From: Siphonodentalium dalli
Taxonomy: Eukaryota > Mollusca > Scaphopoda > Gadilida > Siphonodentaliidae
Direction of reading: 5' to 3'
Length of the DNA stretch: 64,000 nt
Assembly (NCBI GenBank): GCA_032622095.1
Contig: CP136066.1
Coordinates: 168,898,664 to 168,962,663 of the forward strand
In this document: positions 10,898 to 23,295 of the stretch, in pieces
How the letters are laid out: every line of letters starts with the position of its first letter
Numbering within the stretch: position 1 is the first letter of the stretch
Position numbers and translations under genes: made by a program
Notes under the pieces: generated by a model
Databases searched by the model: none
Told to the model about the DNA's origin: nothing
What the model saw: the letters and a program-made list of their open reading frames with translations, nothing else

Positions 10898-11769
10898 GAA
10901 ACATCAAACAGACAGCATGACTCATCTGAATATCAGAAAGGTGTATAATTAATCTGGTATAAGGGAAAGATCCCCATTGCTGGCCTCTTCGTGATATGGT
11001 CATAATAACGAGCTTTGAAAATGAGAATGAACACTTATCTATATAAACACCTCATGATAAATAAGTTCCCTTTGACCGATTGTCGAGAAATGGTAAATCA
11101 ATATATATATTCAGTATATTATGACTAATGGAGTGAGTTGATGCTTGAATGCATGAGCGTCGTTTGTGTGGAGGTAGTTCTTAAATCAAAGTCATAAACC
11201 CATTATGAGGGATAGAAAACATTCAAAGATATGCAGATAACAGCTTAGTTCTGCATATTGCACATAAGGTGACTACACAAACATGAAGTGGCAACCGATG
11301 AAGTGAAATTATTATGGAAAGGAAAGCATTAGTTCATAATAGACAAATAAGGTATCCAAACCAGTTATGTGATGTACCTATATGTGTTGAGTCATATGCA
11401 TTGGTTGTTTTCATGGGGTTATTATAAATCTGTCACTAATGGTGGGGGTATGGTCGGGGCTGTTTCGATCGTTTACCTGTTAAGAAAATAGGGGCTTCCT
11501 ATTATGAAATGCATTGAAAGATCGCTGTTGCTAAAGTTAATATTTTGTGTCAGGCTATCGGGTAATTCATATATCGGAAACAATTGCTCGTTTCGTCCCG
11601 TCAAAATGTTAAGCTGAACATACCAGGCTGTATTACAATGATTACAATGATGGGAAGCATAGGGTCTATGCTATTATTTAGCCACTTTACAGTTTTGACA
11701 AAATGAGTTGTTGCATTTAACTTTTGTCGCGTATTGCGATATTTTTTTTGTTTTCAGTTTTTTATTAAA
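10898..11769. other. Intron sequence, unassigned
   Basis: This is the first part of the large intron between decarboxylase exons 4 and 5. No repeat or gene is recognised. Confidence 0.5.
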
Positions 11770-14075
11770 TCTATTTCTAAATTGATATTTTTTAAATTGT
11801 TATCCAATGAGTTCCATATGCACAGGAACGCGTGTTTGGTAATATAGAAGTAAAAGCCGTTCTCGGGGTTAATGCTTTCAAGTTGCCAGCCTGTCGAGTA
11901 GCAGCAGTTATATATTCAAACGAATTATCAAATGATTTCGGAAGATTTCTTTTTGTCCATTCAAATACACATGTAGCCGATACATATTTTCTTTCCGAAA
12001 TATGGGCTGTGTGGCTCCTATACGTTGTGCTTGCTATGATACGGATGGCTTTTTTCTGTTTGAAAATATTATTTCCAGTGTCGGCATGACCCCAAATTGG
12101 CAACCCATATATGAGATGACTGTATTAGAGAAAAGTATACAGTTTTTGGGAAGTATACGTTTAACCTTATTGGTGCAGTGCATTACATTGGATATCCTTG
12201 TTTTTGCCATTTATATGTGATATTTGAAGATGAGATTTTCATCAATATTAATTCCGAGGAATTTCGTTTTGGTTTTGGTCTAACGTTTCCAACTCGTGTT
12301 AGTGGCTCGTTGTTCAGTTTTATGTTAAGAATATTACAATTGAAGTCATTATTAGTTGGGTGTAATAACATGTACTTACTTTTTGTTATATTAATTACCA
12401 ATTTATTGCTACAACACCAATTGTAGACTTTTCAATTCTGAATTAACTTTTTTTTTCAATTTGGCGGTTATCATTTCCAGAAATGTGGAGGGTTGTGTCG
12501 TCTGCAAATGCAAGTATATTCAAACACGTGCTATTGGGCATATATACGTATATGAGAAAAAGTATTAGTTCTAAAATCACTCCTTGAGGCACCCCGCAGC
12601 TAATATTGAGCATATTTGATTTTTCATGTTCGATTTCAATATATTGCTGTCTCCCCTCTAAGTAACTCCTAAACCATTTCTTGGTTATGCCCCTAATACC
12701 ATAATGGTCAAGCTTTTGGATGAGTATGTCGTGCTGATTGTGTCAAATATTTTGAAAGGTCAATACCGATTGCTAATGTAGAGTCTCGTGTTTTTGTCGT
12801 TATTCTCAACAATATGATGTAATAGTTGAAGTAATGGGTCGGTTGTTGAGTGGTTTGCTCTAAATCCAAGTTGATTTTCGTGGAGGATATAAAATTGTGT
12901 TAAGAGTTTAAACGTTTATGCATCAATTTTCCATAATTTTCGAGTAAGAAGCCGGAAGAATACTGATTGGTCTGTAATTTTCCATATTTTCACGGGCACC
13001 AGTTTTGTATATTGGTACTGCTCTGGAGATTTTCATTTGTTAGCGACGACTCCTTGTTTGAAAGATAATTTTGTTATGTATGACAGTGCGTTTGCTGTGT
13101 CATTTATAGTACTTCTCATTAGTTTCATTGATATATTAGAAAAGTCTACACAACTGTTATTGGACATTTGGTCCATGTATCTAAAATCTCCGATACTTAT
13201 GTTTATGAAAGGAAGAAGTTCTTTTTGTTCTTTTCGGACATAACGAAGGGGTTCTCTACTTTATCAGCTGTATTCTGACCTATTGTTGCGAAATATTTGG
13301 TAAATGATTGCGCAATAGTTGCCTGATCTGAAATTGTTCGGTTTCGAAATTTTTTTGAAAGTCTATGTACAAGTTGATAATTTAAGAGCATCTTTTAATA
13401 TGGTCAATGTTCGTCTCATGTTATTTTTGTTTCCCTCGAGAAATGAGTGATAGTAAATTGTTTTTGCTCTTCCTTGGTTGATTATTTTACAATATGATTT
13501 ATATTGATCGAAATTAACTTGACTGGCGACGGCTGTGCTAGTTTTTTTAGTGAACAACTTGCTTTTATTCAATGGTGATTGTAATCCATGGTTCCCTTTT
13601 GATATATTTTTTCCTTTGCTCGGTGTATCTGAGAGGGAAGGCTTGCTCATATGCTGCGATATATTGTTCTATAAATTTCTGATAAGCTTGTTCTGAATTG
13701 CAGCCGAAAATTGAGTCGAACGATAGACTGCCTAGGATTTCTTTAAATGAATTTATATATATTTCATTAATTATTCGAGTAGGTTCTAGGAATTGTGGTG
13801 CTGAGTTTGTGTCATTGTGATGTAATTCATTGTCAATGTAATACGTTGCAAAATCATCAGACATCTGATAATATAATTCCGCAGTCATATTTCCACTTTG
13901 CGTTCGTATGGATATTGTCAATTAATGTTGCTGAGTAGTCCGTGACCAGAGTAGATTTGTAACCACACTCAAATATATTATCTATAAAATCACCCGTTTT
14001 CGTATGATTATCAGAGTTTAGTAGATCAATATTGAAGTTCCCAATCAAATATGTTTTAGTGTGCGATTCATTGAG
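11770..14075 (-). mobile_element. LINE-A copy 2, decayed, inside a decarboxylase intron
   Basis: Reading the minus strand from 14075 down gives the LINE-A order. Endonuclease: IGNFNIDLLNSDNHTKTGDF and a mutated SDV end, 14048-13857. Linker: 13921-13363. Reverse transcriptase in broken frames: 13250-12430, with matches to SSRAVPIYKTGARENMENY and GVPQG in short pieces. Thumb and C-terminus: KSKYMLLHP at 12401-12183 and KKAIRIIASTTYRSHT at 12103-11792. Several frameshifts and stops make it non-coding. It has the same orientation as the host gene. Confidence 0.82.
13857..14048 (-). pseudogene. LINE-A copy 2 endonuclease remnant
   Basis: This 63-residue frame, MIGNFNIDLLNSDNHTKTGD..., aligns with SGDFNIDLLNFNSHTKTNDF of copy 1. 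It continues with YSATLIDNI, equivalent to HSATLIDNI, and breaks off just before the catalytic SDHF motif. The catalytic first Asp is Asn in GNFN. Confidence 0.75.
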
Positions 14076-14419
14076 TTTGACATATGTCCCGATCCACTAG
14101 CAGTGTATACTTTGGTAATGAAATATTTAAACAATCTGCTATGTAGAAGTTCGTTGAGAATCTGCTTAACTGGATTTTGAACTGCTGAACAGGCATGTCA
14201 TGTAGTCCAATGGTGTCCCTTTCCTGTATTGGGATATAACACAGTATGTGTCATCTACACAGCCTACGACCGACTAGCCTCGTTATAAATGAGTTAAACT
14301 AAATTTTCTCGTCCGTATTTAAGGTTGTAACAGCAGCCTATATATTCAGCATTTTAGGTACACCCTTGTATATTGACGATAACAACGTTCAGGAAGCAGT
14401 ACAGTTATTCAGTACGTAC

Positions 14420-14579
14420 CTTGGGATAATTTCTTGAGATTCGAGCTGATCTCGTGCAACCATGAAAGCGTGAACGTTTGCCGACGATGTCCCATTCGTC
14501 AAATAACCAATGCTTTTATCGTCGAATCCCACCAGATCACAAAACCACCTCACAACTGTTAACTCAACTTCACACCCAC
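14420..14579 (-). CDS. PLP-dependent decarboxylase, exon 4
   Basis: This 160-bp exon has acceptor AG at 14580-14581 and donor GT at 14418-14419 in the context CCCAAG/GTACGT. Two bases complete GGT with the G left by exon 3; 52 codons follow, and AG remains for exon 5. GCEVELTVVRWFCDLVGF corresponds to the helix preceding the cofactor pocket. IGYLTNGTSSANVHAFMVAR corresponds to the LTSGGSxANxxAxxxAR segment that binds the PLP phosphate. In most relatives the motif is TSGG; here it is TNGT. It lies 3.5 kb from exon 5 because of the LINE-A insertion. Confidence 0.9.
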
Positions 14580-14712
14580 CTGTAGAAATCGAACACAACA
14601 TACTTATATACTTGGTTTGCCTATAAATTATAAGGCTCGTCCTCATTTATCAGTAGCCTGTGTTGCCATGGAAATGTTGACGTCGTTTTGTTATATTCTT
14701 CATCGTTATACC

Positions 14713-14980
14713 ATGGGCCTCGGTGACTCAGTCGGTTAGGGGTTCAAATCCAAGCCGTCTCGCCCTCCAGCGCTGGCGATGATGGTTCAGATTCACATGT
14801 GTTCGTCTGGACAGTTACTCGCCGATGGTTTGCCGCACATGGTCAACGGGTTAATTATCCATTGAATATCACTGTTAGATTAGTCATACACGTACGTGTG
14901 CGGATTGTCCCCACCACTAAAACTGGCAATATCGTGACATGGCCATGATTGCTTAAAGCGACATTAAACCCCAATCAATC
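14713..14980 (+). mobile_element. tRNA-derived SINE
   Basis: A pol III-type head contains an A-box-like GTGACTCAGTCGGTTAGG and a B box GGTTCAAATCC. The body contains GGTTCAGATTCACATGTG and AACGGGTTAATTATCC, and the tail reads GCGACATTAAACCCCAATC. The head is tRNA-like, but the body and tail are those of a SINE; such CCCCAATCAATC tails are common in mollusc repeats. It lies in the intron between exons 4 and 3, on the strand opposite to the gene. Confidence 0.8.
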
Positions 14981-16887
14981 TTGGTTATATTCCATAATCA
15001 AATCACGGTACAATCAGCCTCTGAATTTCAGAACCCCCATAATACAAACCACATATGAGTCGGTTAAAATACAGTATGGAGTGGCTACATTCTACACGTA
15101 ATACTGAGTTTACTTTGAGACATAACATAAATAAACTGGACACCAATGAACATATTTTAGAAAAGAATCGGTTAAAGTCATGCTGGACTGAAGAAATAGA
15201 ATGAAATACCTACAGACAGACTACATCCGATACTGATTTAATTTGAGATATATAACAGAAATAAAGCTCACAAAACTGAATATTTTTATAGAAAAGAAAC
15301 GGATTTGCCATTTGATAACGGTGTTGTGTTTGACGTTAGTCGGAAGAGACTAGCTTTTTTGGTGTAAAATTACAGAGATAATAAAATGCACTATACTCTA
15401 TATAGCAGGTTTCTGTAACCAACTCCCGCACGTGCTCACTATTATTACGAGAGAAATAAAAGGACGGCGCATTGGCATGTCACATCGTGTGACGCCAAAA
15501 TAGAGAGATGTCGAAAACCCACGGATAGCAGTTACGATTACGTTTAGTGTACTACGTCATCAAATTATGCACATGCGCGTATAACTGTGGCCGTGGTGTA
15601 CTAACGTCACAACAGAGTTAAGGTTATGAAACGCAACAAATGATCGCAATTGAAAAACAAACACGTACACCCATGCATTGCGCTTCTCGCATATAACTTT
15701 CCAATCAAAATATGCTCGTTGACTTTAATAGTCTATTTTCGCTGTCATAACGCAGCGGTCAAGTACCATTTTTTTCCGTTTAGAATATATAGAAACAATA
15801 CTACTAAACCGTGTATGGTCTGATTGGGACGGGTTTGAACCAGACATGACGAATCCCCACCATAGATCGTTCAACAGACGAAATATAAATACACATGCAT
15901 CATATACTATTGCAAACATGCCAAAGTTATAGCATTTTTCCAGCTGCTTTCAATTTATTTTCACATAAGTGGGTAAAGTAATGTTCTTTGTTTGTTCATA
16001 TCATGAAAAGACAAACAATGAACGCGCTGTGTTCCATGCTGACGAAACATCGCAATCATATTTCTCTGAATATGACTAGTATTTATGTAGATAGTTGTAG
16101 AATTATATTTATTACACACTTAGCCGTGATTTAAAAGGATTTCTTGGTGAATTAAAAGTGATAATGTCACACCTGTGAATTACGTCACCGGTGAGAGCAC
16201 GCGATTTTTGACAGTTCCGCCGTTAGCCTGAACTATTTTCACTTTCTACGGTTCAAACATGGTTGAAGTTTAACAGAAACGAACTGCCAACGACGATGCA
16301 GAAGCAGTTAATAAACCGGAAAAATGAAGACGAATCTTACCTATTATCGACTCAGATGATCCGGAGATGTCATATTCCAGTCAAATGAACTATGAAAAAT
16401 TCCATGTGAACAATAAATTTATCCAGTTCTGAGATGATTTCCACGTGTTGCTCTTCGATTGTTTGTTTACGTCGATTATTAAAATATCGTCACTTCGAAA
16501 CTTAGTTTTCTACTTTTAGCACGATTTCAAAACATTTCCTGTATGAACCAACATTATTTACACACACTATCAGAATCTTCACAATATCCGTTCCAAGTGC
16601 CATGCTTGTTCGGTCAGAATAAACACAATTTTGACAGAAAATATCCTGTAATTTCCGAAACTTAAAAAAATGAATCGCACCAAAGTGAATCAAAATAATG
16701 AGGTCAATCGGTATCGTTACGTAATAATTATTTAAATTATGTGTCCATCCGCGTGACTGCACGCGCAACTGTACGTTGGGGTTCAAAATGCGAGAATCAG
16801 CTGATCAGAGCTTATTTTGTCACATCTTATCTTTAGAATTAGAATTTTTTAGTGGTTGAAAGTGTGTAATAAACAGAATAATCAAAA
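14981..16887. other. Intron sequence, mostly unassigned
   Basis: No gene is recognised. A plus-strand stretch at 16257-16433 reads KRTANDDAEAVNKPEK, then RRILPIIDSDDPEMSY after a stop. It has the look of a decayed acidic/basic N-terminal protein piece, possibly element-derived, but cannot be named. Confidence 0.35.
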
Positions 16888-16989
16888 GGTTTCGATGATT
16901 ACGTGACATGATTCACTCTGGTAGCCGGTCCTATTGGTAAAACCAGGCCCGGCTCCCATCGTGAATCACGTCAGGTAATCATCGAAACC
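16888..16989. repeat. 102-bp foldback hairpin
   Basis: The arms GGTTTCGATGATTACGTGAC and, on the opposite strand, GGTTTCGATGATTACCTGAC extend about 41 bp each, through GATTCAC and GCCGG, around a loop near 16930-16948. A few mismatches separate the arms. This is probably a small palindromic MITE or MITE end pair. Confidence 0.75.
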
Positions 16990-17329
16990 AATTGATTACT
17001 CTCTATATATACTGGCGAGCTCACTTGATAATCATCTGCTCTTATTATTCTGACTTTCAATGGTTTTCTTCAATAACTATTTCGCTACGAGAGAAAGGGT
17101 CAGTTTTAGATTGTGACACCATTGCATGTTGGAATGAGGCTGGCCACTGGGCGAGGCTTCGCCTACCGGAGATCCAACCACCCATGTTGTCAACTCGACG
17201 GATTAATTAAGACTTACGTCAGATTCATCAGATACCATAAATATCTGATCAGTCTTTCAGTGAGCGATTATGGCCACTTACTCAGCTACTTCAAATATTG
17301 TAATATACAAAAATCTTAATACATTATTT

Positions 17330-17626
17330 ATAGTTGTTGAAAACATTTCATGTAGGTTTTATGTTTGCCGTTTTCAAAACAGTATTGCTATGTGTTCTGT
17401 TTTATATGTGTTTGCACAATGATCAGTTTCTTAATGGTTCTGGCCCCAATCGAACACTCACGCTCTGATTTGGGTGTTTTTATTTGTATTTATTTTGTTT
17501 CATTTAGTCTAATTCACTGTAATTTCTAATCACAGTTGCTTCACTCGATTTTGACAATCTGTTTCTTCTGGTCGTGATATGGCTTTGTTGCTAAAACGAC
17601 GTTAAACCCCAATCAATCAATCAATA
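17330..17626 (+). mobile_element. SINE/LINE-type 3' tail
   Basis: This is the intact relative of the segment at 8131-8381. It ends CTGGTCGTGATATGGC, TTGCTAAAACGACGTTAAAC and CCCAATCAATCAATCAAT. The same terminal box is seen on the SINE at 14713-14980 and on the tails near 49310 and 61350, so several elements share a 3' recognition sequence. Confidence 0.7.
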
Positions 17627-17968
17627 ACTATTTCGTGACATCTGCAGAACTTGGCGGTGGGAACACCGGAAGCATTAAACGGAAATTTACATTTTTTGTG
17701 TTCTCTATCGACTACCGTCGTACATGTCGATCTATGAATAATCAGAGAATGCGATAGCCTAATTGCTATTTTATTTACCCGATTTATGAATAAGTAGCAT
17801 ATTTAAAGATCTATGATGTGACCCTGACATCTAATTACAACTTGCATGTGCACGGATCCCACAAAACTCAGTGTCAACGGGGTGACATTTGAGTGTGGTA
17901 TTTACCTGAGGGCTGTGAAAGTCGAAGTCTCAAATCACAACGAAATTAATCAGCCGATATGTGTAATT

Positions 17969-18056
17969 TTCATGATAAATGATATTGAATGATATATGTA
18001 AGTTTCATGATAAATGATATTGAATGATATATGAAATCTTCATGATAAATGATATT
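17969..18056. repeat. 35-bp tandem repeat, 2.5 copies
   Basis: CATGATAAATGATATTGAAT recurs at 17971, 18006 and 18041, with period 35. Confidence 0.85.
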
Positions 18057-18398
18057 TGACTCAATTGTTGACCATAATACAGGAACGACCACGGCGACTA
18101 ACGTTGTTTTAGGGACGAGAGCACGGGATGGGGTTTTAACCGTTGATGATCTGGAGACCCCATGTTTCTGCTGGGAATTTAAGTGAGCAACATTCCTCAT
18201 ATTTTGCAAAGCTCTGCAAAATGGTCACTATCTTTCCGACTGTTTTCTGAGCCTGTAAATTATCCAACCTGATGGCGCGATGCAAACGAAATTGACCGAT
18301 TTCGGATATTTCTCTTGTTGGCAACGGGGATAGGCTCGATAACGTATAAGGGAGCACAATAAGAAACATGACGGCTGTGGTTTAGACAGGCTGTTCTC

Positions 18399-18700
18399 GT
18401 GAAAATAAGCACAATTATTGTAATGTCACGTTTAGGCCCATATAGAGCTTATTTGAGGAAAAATACGATCTATGGACGTAAAATAGTCGTTCAAAATAAG
18501 CCCGTATATAGCTTATTTCAATACGAAATAAGCTCATATAGGCACTATTTAATCAACTGTTTTCATCGACACGACTTACCAGATGAACGCTCTTTATAGT
18601 TCAACAGAATAACGGGTATAAGTTCTATATGAGCGTATTTCAGAATCAAATAAGTCAAATATGAACCTATGTGAATTTTAGGTCCCATATGAACTTAATT
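18399..18700. repeat. AATAAG-word palindromic element
   Basis: The words AGCTTATTT and AAATAAG.CCATATAG occur on both strands at least six times between 18438 and 18660, separated by unrelated sequence. GGTCCCATATGAAC near 18690 is repeated at 44340. This looks like a non-autonomous element of amplified short inverted words. Confidence 0.45.
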
Positions 18701-18801
18701 GCAGGAGGATCTGTTGGTTTAAAGGTACGTAACTTACAATGGCGTAATATTATTCCACTAACAAGCCAATCATGACTGCCCGTGTGTGACAATCACACCG
18801 T

Positions 18802-18867
18802 GCACTGATTAGATGGACCCAAGGCACTGATTAGATGGACCCAAGGCACTGATTAGATGGACCCAAG
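18802..18867. repeat. 22-bp perfect tandem triplication
   Basis: GCACTGATTAGATGGACCCA plus AG occurs three times head to tail without mismatch at 18802, 18824 and 18846. Confidence 0.95.
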
Positions 18868-19805
18868 GCTTCGGATTGGGTTTGCGCGAAATAACATATT
18901 TTATAAAAGCTTTTAAAACAAATATTATCAGAGATTACACAAGCACATCTACAAATAGATCAACGTTGTCATGTGTAATAACTCTTTTAATAATGAGATT
19001 TCGCATGCTAAACCCATTGCTATGTAAAAAAAAAAAAAATCGCTGTTTCAGGTGAATACCGATAAAAGTCAGAATATACTCCAATAAGATACCACAGTTC
19101 AGGCGAAACTTGACAGTATACGTTGGTAAGGGCCAATCATTGAAAAATATTCTGAAAATCATATTTATACTAAAATATTGAACTTGCCTTGCAAGTATCG
19201 ATGTTTGTTGACATATAACTACAACACGTTTGCTTACATAACAATGGGTTAAACTTAGTTATTGAGAAATATCATTAATGACAAATTTATCGATTTATCC
19301 ATGATCTTAATGGTGATGTTTTCCAGACTTTTATATTGTGTGTTCATTTACAAACTGAGTGAGTTGGGTCCATTTAAAGTGGAATGCAAAAACGGTCTTG
19401 CTTTGCAGAGGCCCCTGGGGGAAGTACCAGATATACCAATATATATATATCTCATATATACTACACCATTATTTGCACGCCAGCCGTGCCATAGTTCTTT
19501 CTGGAATTGGTTGTTATATGATATCCATTATGAGTGGGTGTCTGACTTTGAGTTGCTAACTGCACCACTTCTCATATTTTATCATATGTCAAATTTCCAA
19601 CCTGAACTGTGAATGTCCCTCAGCACACCATTGCTAGCTTATGTTGGTCAAATATGCAATAATACATGTAATATTAGAAAGATTGCGAATTACAGGTTCC
19701 CGTTCAAACGACTAACGCCAAGCGCGAGAATCAATCCTCGTGATGTACGTCGCTGTATCTTGTTTAATTTTTGTCAAATCAAAATAATAAAATTAATTGG
19801 CTTAC

Positions 19806-19931
19806 CGGGAGCAGTTTCCACCAAGGAGCCGGGTTTTGGCACAAGTTTTGATAGAGCTGCGCCGATTGATGATATGTGAGTTTGTGAATTGGCCACCATC
19901 CTGAAGTTGCTACCACTCAGCAAATTCACAC
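19806..19931 (-). CDS. PLP-dependent decarboxylase, exon 3
   Basis: This 126-bp exon has acceptor AG at 19932-19933 (ATATTCCAG) and donor GT at 19804-19805. GT completes the codon begun by exon 2, 41 codons follow, and G remains for exon 4. The peptide contains MVANSQTHISSIGAALSKLV and ends VETAP. It occupies the place where relatives have the N-terminal substrate-entry segment (HPRF...ASPACTELE), but similarity here is weak. An internal AG at 19901-19902 could serve as an alternative acceptor but would break the phase. Confidence 0.8.
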
Positions 19932-20355
19932 CTGGAATATTATATGTGATACTTTTTCTCAAATCGTCACCGTGTATGGTTATTAAAGAAATTACACATA
20001 TTATCAGGATAGTATGACTGATAGTATGCTGCGAGCATAATTCTAAATTAGATACCCTTTTGATATTTTCATCTACTAGACATTATTAACGAACTAATAT
20101 TAATCGTTGGGCATCTTAAATGTCGTATAGTTGTCATTTGCAATCAGGAGAAATATCTATACGCAAGACTTTATGATATAGCAACTGTTGTATAACATAT
20201 TAAGGCCCTTCACATAGGGGAATGATATGCGCTCAAAATAAAGCGGCATAAGTCATGTAGCTTGGCGCATTAATTTTGTTTAAGTTAATTGCTCATGTGG
20301 TTTGCTCCGCTCACACGATTCTCGTTGTGATAAACAGACCCATCGTACAACATAC

Positions 20356-20451
20356 CAGTCTTGACCACCAGTCTGTCGAAGATTTCGATAACTTCGTCCA
20401 ACGGCTTTCTTTCCTCGGCATGTTCGATAACAATTTCACCAAATGACAGAT
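20356..20451 (-). CDS. PLP-dependent decarboxylase, exon 2
   Basis: This 96-bp exon has acceptor AG at 20452-20453 after a C/T tract, and donor GT at 20354-20355 (CTG/GTATG). AT completes GAT with the G of exon 1; 31 codons follow (LSFGEIVIEHAEERKPLDEV...) and G is left over. The FGEIVIEHAEERKPLDEVIE helix resembles the N-terminal helices of group II decarboxylases that wrap around the partner subunit. Both copies of exon 1 (22090 and 28615) could splice to it in frame. Confidence 0.82.
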
Positions 20452-21156
20452 CTGGAAGGAGAGAGAAAGCCTACTGTTTCTCACATCAATACGAGCTACG
20501 ATAAAATGGTGAATATTACGATGGGATTGTCATTCCCATGGACTCAATCAATTCAAAGTAGAAGTAAACTTGTCTCGGTCCGAAACATTCTTGATGTCAT
20601 GGCTGGTAAGAAGATAATTAAACAAAAGCAAATAGAATGTTTCTGAGAACGCCTTCAATTCCCGTTGATTGAACAGCTCGTGTGGGCATGTCTTCCCATA
20701 TGGACCCCTATATATAGCTGAACCCAATTGTTACAAGACAATATCCGAGCCGATACATGCACGATATGCACACCTTCAATCGACATTATCTACAAATCCG
20801 CCCATTAAACTAATTGTATAACAATTGATATCATCGGCTCAGAAAGTACGAATTCGTCATCTCATGAATAACCTCACTATATCTGGTTTCGTTGCACTAT
20901 CGTTGATATGTCGTTTTATAACGTAACGAAGAGGGGCTTTGTCATATCTCGTGCGCCAAAGGAACGCAAATGGGAAATAATAGCTCCACCAGTGGCGGCA
21001 CGCAAAGCTGATAACAACTGCTGCAAGATCGGAGAACCAACACGCGGCAAAGAAACCACATAAAAAGTAATCTTCTGATGAATAATATATAGTGATGAAC
21101 AACACAACAATATAGTTGTTAGTCATCCAGTCGTCATTATATATCGCGAAATTCAA

Positions 21157-22235
21157 AAGGTTTCATATCCAGCTATCGACTACTGAGGATATCATTTTCA
21201 GAGCAAAAGTTAGTGTGGTCATATAATAAACATGAGCATATTCAGTTCCACATAACTTATATCTTCATCACGTCTGGATAACGATTGAAGCTACAGTATG
21301 TTTCTCTATAAACGTATTCTTGATAATCCTACTCCAGCGAAACAGCGCAATACGGGATAATTAAAGAGATACTTACGCCAATTTCAATAAATTCCCGATA
21401 ATAACAACGATAAAATAATATCGATAATATATTTCTGAATGCCGTCGAAGTGAGTTCATGGTATGGGTTCATGAAGTGGGTTCAAGGAGAGGGTTCATGC
21501 GACATAACACATCAACCTGCAAAACGACCATCATCAACAAGTAGATGAAAAAATAGATTGACTTTGTTCTTATTTTCATTATTAATAGCTGTCCAATAAT
21601 GTGATTCGCATGTATGAGAATCGCATGTCAAATAAGTGTTCTCTATGAACTATAGAAACAACATGATAATTATCATGAAAATGAGTTAATAACTCGGGCC
21701 ATAAACTAATTTTCATAGAGTACATGAATGCATTTTTCATTTATTCCGGGCTCAAATTTATTAATTTGTTGCATATATTCTGTTAAGTATAGTGGAAGAT
21801 AGCCCCACAAATTGGTGGATTTGTGTATAGTTTACCTTTAATTATGATATGACAAATACGGCAATAACGAAACGATAAACAAGCATGAAATAAATACGAC
21901 GTTCGATTTTACCTGATGCAAGATCTCCCGAAACTGGTGTGTAAAAGGCGGGAGACGAGTCGTCATAGAGATCTAGAATATATCGCACGAGACAATGTAG
22001 TTCCTCCTCCCTAGCTTCCCTGGACTCAATACGGTGACATTCTTGTGAAAACGTCTCGAGAAAAGACAGATCATACCCCGGTGTAGACATTGTTTGAAAT
22101 ATTCTCTAGAGTTTACGCTTCAATAATGAACCACACAAGAAAATTACTCGTATATATATGTGCATATATGATATATACATGTTCGTGGGGACGCAATCGT
22201 TACAATAAAATTTTGTGATAACAACCTGGCAGTCA
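21157..22235. repeat. Segmental duplication, copy A (first-exon region)
   Basis: This segment is matched by 27252-28689 plus the flanks 29324-29353 and 34136-34175. Shared landmarks are GAGGATATCATTTTCAGAGC, ATAACGATTGAAGCTACAGT, the whole first exon and CACACAAGAAAATTACTCG. Copy A lacks the Helitron and the giant palindrome of copy B: GTGCATATATGATATATAC and GACGCAATCGTTAC are uninterrupted here. Confidence 0.9.
21913..22090 (-). CDS. PLP-dependent decarboxylase, exon 1 (copy A)
   Basis: The ATG at 22090 opens 59 codons, MSTPGYDLSFLETFSQECHR..., and the exon ends GCATCAG/GTAAAA (donor GT at 21911-21912), leaving one base. The protein start is acidic and helical (IESREAREEELHCLVRYILD) and has no signal peptide, so the enzyme is probably cytosolic. 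No acceptor with a good tract lies directly upstream, which supports this ATG as the start. An almost identical exon of exactly the same length lies at 28438-28615. Confidence 0.85.
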
Positions 22236-22433
22236 TTGGCTGAAGTACGTAACAAAGCAATATTGCGTACAGATGATATGCGACCGCGCATTGTGATATC
22301 AAACTGTCAAAATAAATCATATATTTACATGAAACCGGTGAAACAATGGAGAAACTTATTCGTGTCTTCCGGAATTTACGCTGTTGTTAAAGATGGTATG
22401 TCCCGTCCGGGACACAATTCCAACAACTCTCTC

Positions 22434-22454
22434 TCGCTCCCTCTCTCTCTCTCT

Positions 22455-22492
<38 letters not shown>

Positions 22493-22516
22493 GCTCTTTC
22501 TCTCCCTCTCTCTCAA
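22434..22516. repeat. CT microsatellite
   Basis: This is a run of CTCT units with a short C-run interruption and TTCTCCCTC breaks. It explains the long serine/leucine open frames on both strands here. Confidence 0.95.
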
Positions 22517-22549
22517 TATCATAAGAAATATTTACAGTGACATTGTAAA

Positions 22550-22665
22550 CCATTATATTCTCTTATATATGCGAGGATCCCTGTGGGAGACCCGCATATA
22601 TAAGAATGTGCTGGCACAATATCTTGAATGCTGCACCGGCGCAGCTCCCGTCATGAAAGGGTTAA
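22550..22665. mobile_element. MITE-G fragment (right end)
   Basis: It contains the internal hairpin TATATGCGAGG.../...CCGCATATATAAG and the right end GCAGCTCCCGTCATGAAAGG followed by GTTAA. The left end is missing. The family is defined at 23651-23803 and 54707-54951. Confidence 0.6.
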
Positions 22666-23295
22666 ACAGTATGTCGCGTCGAAAGTTTATCTCAACTGAT
22701 GTTTTAAAGATTCACGGTCCTATGCACATGTAGCACAATAAAACTGATATTGGTACATGTACATTCAACAGGGGATGTTTCAACAGGTTTTGAATGTTTG
22801 TCTGTCTAGTAAAAGTACAATGACGGTCATTGATAACTGGCGTCATGATTTCGTTCTCCAAGTGCGGTAGGCACCATAAAGAACGTTCTGAATTATGATA
22901 TATTGCACTTCTCTTTAGTGTAAAACTGGCGGATGCTGCTGCGGAACTTAGCTATGCCTGTGTCATACGAACAACTGCAATTGCAAGTGTTCTTCAATTG
23001 TTCATCTGCAAGTCATTTCTTAAATGTGTCATTATTCTTATGGTGTTGCCTTATGTCCATGTCTGGTCTTGGTGATGGACTTGTACTACAAATGTCGTTT
23101 ATTACAACTAAGGTTGATGCTTTATTCGCTTGCTCAGCGCAAATCTGGCTCAGGAAATGTTGACTAATTTGATGTTGAATCTGACGGGAAACATATAACC
23201 CTTTCTTCACTGAATACTCATTGATGATTAAAGAGGTAATGTACGCCCATTTCAATAAATTCCCGATAATAACAAAGATCTAATATCGATAATAT

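Noticed and set aside
11832-13243. Plus-strand frames of 60-85 codons (11832, 12002, 12178, 13037)
   Set aside because: They are antisense shadows of the LINE-A copy on the minus strand.
14713-14785. A possible tRNA gene (A and B boxes)
   Set aside because: There is no foldable cloverleaf with acceptor stem; body and tail identify a SINE.
18136-18369. Minus-strand frame containing QAQKTVGKIVTILQSFAKYE and a second overlapping frame
   Set aside because: It looks protein-like, but there is no recognised family, it has overlapping open frames and no splice sites linking it to the decarboxylase exons.
22215-22733. Plus-strand frame of 172 codons with serine/leucine runs
   Set aside because: It is carried by the CT microsatellite and a MITE-G end; it has no protein motif.
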